Positions 13,776 to 16,786 of a DNA stretch of 16,786 nt are shown here, piece by piece; positions within the stretch are counted from its first letter, which is position 1, and each line of letters begins with the position of its first letter. The stretch lies in assembly GCA_038235385.1 (NCBI GenBank), contig JBBSTY010000098.1:1-16786 (forward strand), written 5' to 3'. Below the pieces are notes generated by a model. It was given only the letters and a program-made list of their open reading frames with translations, did not search any database and was not told where the DNA came from. Origin of the DNA: JBBSTY01 sp038235385. GTDB lineage: Bacteria > Actinomycetota > Acidimicrobiia > Acidimicrobiales > Acidimicrobilacustridaceae. Made by a program: the position numbers and the translations under genes.

Positions 13776-15428
13776 ATGAACCCACGAGCGTCGCGCCCCA
13801 TGAACCGTCCGGCGGCCCCACGCACCGGGGCCGTGCCACGAACCCTCGTCGCGGTGGCGGCCCTGTGCGGCGCGGTCCTCGCCGCTGCGTGCGGAGGCGC
13901 GGCCAAGCCCCCACCCCAGGTCTTCGACAAGACCACGACCCCCGACGGGGCCGAGGCGCCGATCACCACGCCACCGACCTCGGCGCCGCCTCCGTACGAG
14001 GTCACCTACCTCGGACAGGCGTGCCCGTTCAGCCCCGACAGCGCGCACGGCCTGGAGATCCGGTGCGGTCAGCTGATCGTGCCGATGCGCCGCGACCAAC
14101 CGACGTCCAAGAAGGTGTTCCTGTCGGTCGCGGTCATCCACTCGACCTCACCGAACCCGCTGCCCGATCCGGTGATCTACCTCGCCGGCGGGCCGGGCGG
14201 GAGCGCCGTGGCCGGCGTCGACCAGTGGACGAACCCGCCGACTCCGATCCTCGAGAACCGAGACCTGATCCTCGTCGACCAGCGAGGCACCGGGTACTCG
14301 GGGCCGCGGCTCAACTGCGACCGCATCTTCATCGCATCGGCGAAGGGCGCCACCGAGGACAAGCGTCCCGAGGCCGCCCGCTGCGTGGAGCAGCTGCGCT
14401 TCGAAGGCATCGACCCCGCGGCCTACAACACGGTCGAGAGCGCCACCGACATCGCCGATCTGCGCCGGGCGTTGAAGCTCCCGACGTGGAACCTGTTCGG
14501 GATCTCCTACGGCACCCGACTGGCCCTCGAGGTGATGAAGGTCGACCCGGCGGGCATCCGGTCGGTCGTGCTCGACTCGGTGTACGCCCCGGGATCGACG
14601 ACGTACGAATCGCCGGTGTCGGGCGACCGGGCGGTGCAGTCGGTCATCGCCGACTGCGCGGCGCAGCCCGCCTGCCAGGCGTCGTACCCGAACCTGGGTG
14701 GCCAGCTCGATCAGGCGCTGAACCGCCTGGCGGCCAACCCCGTGGTGGAACGGGGGTTCGACCCGAGCACCGGTCAGATCCGCAGCTTCTCCTTCGGTGC
14801 CACCGAGTTCGCGCTCGTCCTGTTCGACGCCCTGTACGTCACCGCCTTCATCCCCGACATCCCCACGGCGATCGCCGCGGCGGCCGGCGGTGATCTGGTC
14901 ACCAGCGTGAACCTGCTCACCGGTTCGGGGGCCTACGAGCGCGAACGGGCCGGATCGGACGACGACGCCGAGCAGACGCCGCCGTCGGCGCGCTTCCGAC
15001 CGCTGCTCACCGATGGGCTCTACCACTCGGTCGAGTGCGCCGAGAGCGCACCCGTCATGAGCCTCGAGGCGATCGACGCCGCAGCGGAGGACGGCGACGT
15101 GGTGCTGCGTCGGGCCTTGGCCGCGTTCTCGAAGCGGTCCCTGGAGGTCTGCGAGGTGTGGGGGGTGGCCCCCAAGCTGCTCGAGCCCACCACGAGCGAC
15201 CTGCCCACGCTGGTGCTCGCCGGTACCTACGACCCCATCACCCCACCCGAGTGGGGCGAGCGCGCGGCCAGCACCCTGTCGAACGCGACCTTCATCACCG
15301 TCGCCGGCTCGGGCCACGCGGTCTACGCCTCGGGGGCGTGTGCCGCGGGGCTGGTCAGCCAGTACGTCGACGATCCCACCAGCGAGCTCCCGGACTGCAC
15401 GGCGCAGATCCCCGAGTTCTCCCGCTGA
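13776..15428 (+). CDS. Secreted lipoprotein alpha/beta-hydrolase, TAP-type peptidase (S33 family)
   Basis: A 550-residue protein resembling actinobacterial tripeptidyl aminopeptidases. Residues 11-38 form a signal sequence (basic n-region, then TLVAVAALCGAVLAAA) with a lipobox-like AAAC at Cys39, then a Pro/Thr-rich linker to about 73. The alpha/beta-hydrolase core has the oxyanion loop GGPGGS (138-143), the DQRGTGYSG turn (168-176), nucleophile S244 in GISYGT, acid D486 in GTYDPITP and H514 in GSGHAV, so the triad is complete. The region from about 450 is the TAP-like C-terminal domain. Paired cysteines suggest disulfides outside the cell. It should be anchored on the outer face of the membrane and release N-terminal peptides, but the substrate is unknown. 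GAGG lies only 2 nt before ATG 13776; an in-frame ATG at 13800 also leaves a good signal peptide. Confidence 0.87.
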   Translation: MNPRASRPMNRPAAPRTGAVPRTLVAVAALCGAVLAAACGGAAKPPPQVFDKTTTPDGAEAPITTPPTSAPPPYEVTYLGQACPFSPDSAHGLEIRCGQLIVPMRRDQPTSKKVFLSVAVIHSTSPNPLPDPVIYLAGGPGGSAVAGVDQWTNPPTPILENRDLILVDQRGTGYSGPRLNCDRIFIASAKGATEDKRPEAARCVEQLRFEGIDPAAYNTVESATDIADLRRALKLPTWNLFGISYGTRLALEVMKVDPAGIRSVVLDSVYAPGSTTYESPVSGDRAVQSVIADCAAQPACQASYPNLGGQLDQALNRLAANPVVERGFDPSTGQIRSFSFGATEFALVLFDALYVTAFIPDIPTAIAAAAGGDLVTSVNLLTGSGAYERERAGSDDDAEQTPPSARFRPLLTDGLYHSVECAESAPVMSLEAIDAAAEDGDVVLRRALAAFSKRSLEVCEVWGVAPKLLEPTTSDLPTLVLAGTYDPITPPEWGERAASTLSNATFITVAGSGHAVYASGACAAGLVSQYVDDPTSELPDCTAQIPEFSR

Positions 15429-15432
15429 TCGC

Positions 15433-15468
15433 CGCTGCGGAACCAGACCTCAGGTCCGACGAGCAGCG
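15433..15468. terminator. Candidate bidirectional terminator
   Basis: CGCTGC (15433-15438) pairs with GCAGCG (15463-15468), and inside it GACC-TCA-GGTC (15446-15456) forms a second small stem. It lies in the 48-base gap between convergent stop codons and has no T tract. Confidence 0.4.
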
Positions 15469-15476
15469 ATCGGGCG

Positions 15477-16736
15477 TCAGTTGGGCTTCTTGGTGCGGGC
15501 GCCGCCGCCGCACTCCATGAGGGTGACGCACACGCTGTTGACCGGGACCGAGAAGTGGATCTCACCCGGGTCGAAGCCGAGCGGCTTGTAGGCCACCGAC
15601 GCCACCCCGATGACCTTGAAGTCCGCGGTGACGATGGGTCCCCCCTGCATGAACGCGCCGACGGGGGCGGTGTGGAGCATGCCGGCCTCGGACTGGTCGA
15701 TGATGATGCCACTCGTCAGCGAGGCCCCCGAGCCCCCGAGTCCGCTCACCGGGAAGACCCGCAGCCCGAGCGCCGCCGCCTGATCGGTGTCCGACGCCCA
15801 CTCGAGCACGGGCATGTTGGCCCGCTGCACCTCGATGAGGGCGAGATCGCGATCGGCATCGAAGCTCACCAACCTCGCCGGGATCTCCTCCTGGCCCTTG
15901 CGGACACCGATCGCCGGAGCCGGGTTGACCGAGGCCGCCTTGACCGTCTCGTACGACGTGATCATCAAGGTGGTGGCGTCGTCGGTGACCACCGAGAACG
16001 CCGAGCCGACGCTCGGGTTGCCGTTCTCGTCGAGCGTGGCCACGAACCAGACGTACGGCGACAGCGTCTGGGCCTGCTTCACCGTGTTGGCCTCGGCCAG
16101 GAACCCGGCGATCGGCTTGAGCTGGTTGTTGATGTCGGTGACGGCCTGGTTGCGCATGGCATCGATCTCCGACCGGGCCTCCTGGGACCGCTTGTCGAAG
16201 TCGGTGGTCTGCTCGCGCAGTTCGCTGATCTCGGTGTTGAAGTGCGCCCAGAAGAAGGCGCCGCTCCCGCCGAAGGCGGCACCGGTCATGGCGAACAGCA
16301 GCAACCACAGCAGCACCGACCGGGTGAAGATCGGGAAGCGCACCGAACGGCGGGCGGCGTAGCGACGCGCCCGCTCGCTCTGGCGCCACTCCCGGCGCTT
16401 CTGGTGCCGCGACTTGCGCGGCGCCGCCGCCGCGCCGCCCGGCGGCGTCGGGTCGATCGCCGCGTCGTCGCGTTCGTCTCCCCAGAACTCGTCGAAGCCG
16501 TCGTGGAGCTCGTCGAGCTCGTCGTCATCGAGGTCGAGGTCGACGATGCCGGTGGGCGCATCGTCGCGGGCGCGTTCGACCGGAGCCGCGGCGTCGGCCG
16601 CGTCGTCACGGGGCGGGACGACCCGATCGGCGTCGGCCGTCCCCGTCCCGGTCCCCGTCCCGGTCCCGGTCTCGTCGTCGTCGCCGTCGCGGTCGCGGTC
16701 GCCGACCGTCACCTTCGGATCGTCGATCTGGCTCAT
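15477..16736 (-). CDS. Membrane-anchored trypsin-fold protein lacking catalytic His and Ser (pseudoprotease)
   Basis: A 419-residue protein. Residues 1-100 are an acidic cytoplasmic tail with a Gly-Thr repeat (23-33) and a DLDLDDDELDELHDGFDEF cluster. Residues 107-133 are strongly basic, followed by one membrane helix (about 138-163). Residues 166-220 are a likely coiled coil. Residues 225-405 have the HtrA-like trypsin fold: GSAFSVV (244-250), MITSYETV (258-265), DRDLALIEV (295-303), GGSGASLTSGII (334-345), QGGPIV (364-369) and FSVPVN at the end. The catalytic His position is E263 and the Ser position is Q364; only D297 of the triad remains. Proteolysis is therefore not expected, and a binding or sensing role outside the membrane is more likely. 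AGGAGAGG sits 6 nt before the ATG. No PDZ domain is present. The upstream neighbour lies outside the window. Confidence 0.85.
   Translation of the reverse strand: MSQIDDPKVTVGDRDRDGDDDETGTGTGTGTGTADADRVVPPRDDAADAAAPVERARDDAPTGIVDLDLDDDELDELHDGFDEFWGDERDDAAIDPTPPGGAAAAPRKSRHQKRREWRQSERARRYAARRSVRFPIFTRSVLLWLLLFAMTGAAFGGSGAFFWAHFNTEISELREQTTDFDKRSQEARSEIDAMRNQAVTDINNQLKPIAGFLAEANTVKQAQTLSPYVWFVATLDENGNPSVGSAFSVVTDDATTLMITSYETVKAASVNPAPAIGVRKGQEEIPARLVSFDADRDLALIEVQRANMPVLEWASDTDQAAALGLRVFPVSGLGGSGASLTSGIIIDQSEAGMLHTAPVGAFMQGGPIVTADFKVIGVASVAYKPLGFDPGEIHFSVPVNSVCVTLMECGGGARTKKPN
16639..16674 (-). repeat. Six tandem 6-bp units coding the Gly-Thr run
   Basis: Plus-strand units GTCCCC, GTCCCG, GTCCCC, GTCCCG, GTCCCG and GTCTCG run head to tail and encode alternating Gly-Thr in the cytoplasmic tail of the pseudoprotease. 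The hexamer keeps frame under slippage. Confidence 0.75.
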
Positions 16737-16786
16737 GGAGAACCTCTCCTGGGAAGGGTCGCGACCGTCGAGCTCGGTGCGCCCGA

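Noticed and set aside
11065..13914. Very long open frame of about 950 codons antisense to glgP
   Set aside because: It is rich in Arg, Gly, His and Asp without any domain and mirrors codon bias of glgP; the sense frame matches a known enzyme end to end.
1..16786. CRISPR arrays, tRNA/rRNA genes, insertion sequences, prophage or toxin-antitoxin genes
   Set aside because: No spaced direct repeats, tRNA-like cloverleaf, transposase or phage motif was seen on either strand; the only tandem repeats are coding repeats within genes.

Overview
This is a gene-dense, very GC-rich stretch of bacterial chromosome with eleven confidently called protein genes plus one candidate leader ORF. No intergenic gap exceeds about 185 bases, and I see no tRNA, rRNA, CRISPR array, insertion sequence or phage gene. 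The organism is most likely a high-GC actinobacterium, plausibly of the class Acidimicrobiia. The reasons are the GC-rich codon use, a mycothiol-dependent-type maleylpyruvate isomerase family protein, a TrpB2-type tryptophan synthase, an actinobacterial-style lipoprotein peptidase, and several starts with a TANNNT-like box about 7-8 nt before the ATG (leaderless style). The class-level placement is inference. The first 71 bases contain only G and C and look like a low-quality contig end.

Layout. Bases 89-2445 hold trpB2 (minus) divergent from a DinB-fold mycothiol-dependent-family protein (plus). Bases 2462-4935 hold a tandem universal stress protein (minus) divergent from a membrane-anchored GGDEF-EAL protein (plus), which is preceded by a candidate 14-codon leader ORF. 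Bases 4984-8722 hold a PAS-PAS-GGDEF-EAL protein and alanine dehydrogenase, both minus. Bases 8829-9386 hold a receiver-like protein without a phosphoacceptor (plus). Bases 9414-11053 hold a parA-like ATPase followed 22 nt later by a lysine-rich, tail-anchored histone-H1-like protein (minus). Bases 11170-15428 hold an alpha-glucan phosphorylase and a TAP-type secreted peptidase (plus). Bases 15477-16736 hold a membrane-anchored trypsin-fold protein (minus).

How the genes may work together. The two convergent c-di-GMP genes look like a complementary pair. One has a broken GGDEF motif (GGPQF) and an intact EAL site, so it should be a phosphodiesterase. The other has an intact GGDEF site, while its EAL domain has lost the key glutamate (AEGVE reads AVGVE), so it should be a PAS-controlled cyclase. 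The receiver-like protein nearby also lacks its catalytic Asp, and the trypsin-fold protein at the right end lacks both catalytic His and Ser. Four pseudoenzyme domains within 17 kb is notable.

The most system-like candidate is the ParA / lysine-rich membrane protein pair. The ParA carries a repetitive acidic C-terminal tail, and its operon partner carries a repetitive basic segment plus a C-terminal membrane anchor. This suggests an electrostatic ATPase-to-membrane or nucleoid-to-membrane device. That idea is inference and needs biochemical or comparative confirmation.
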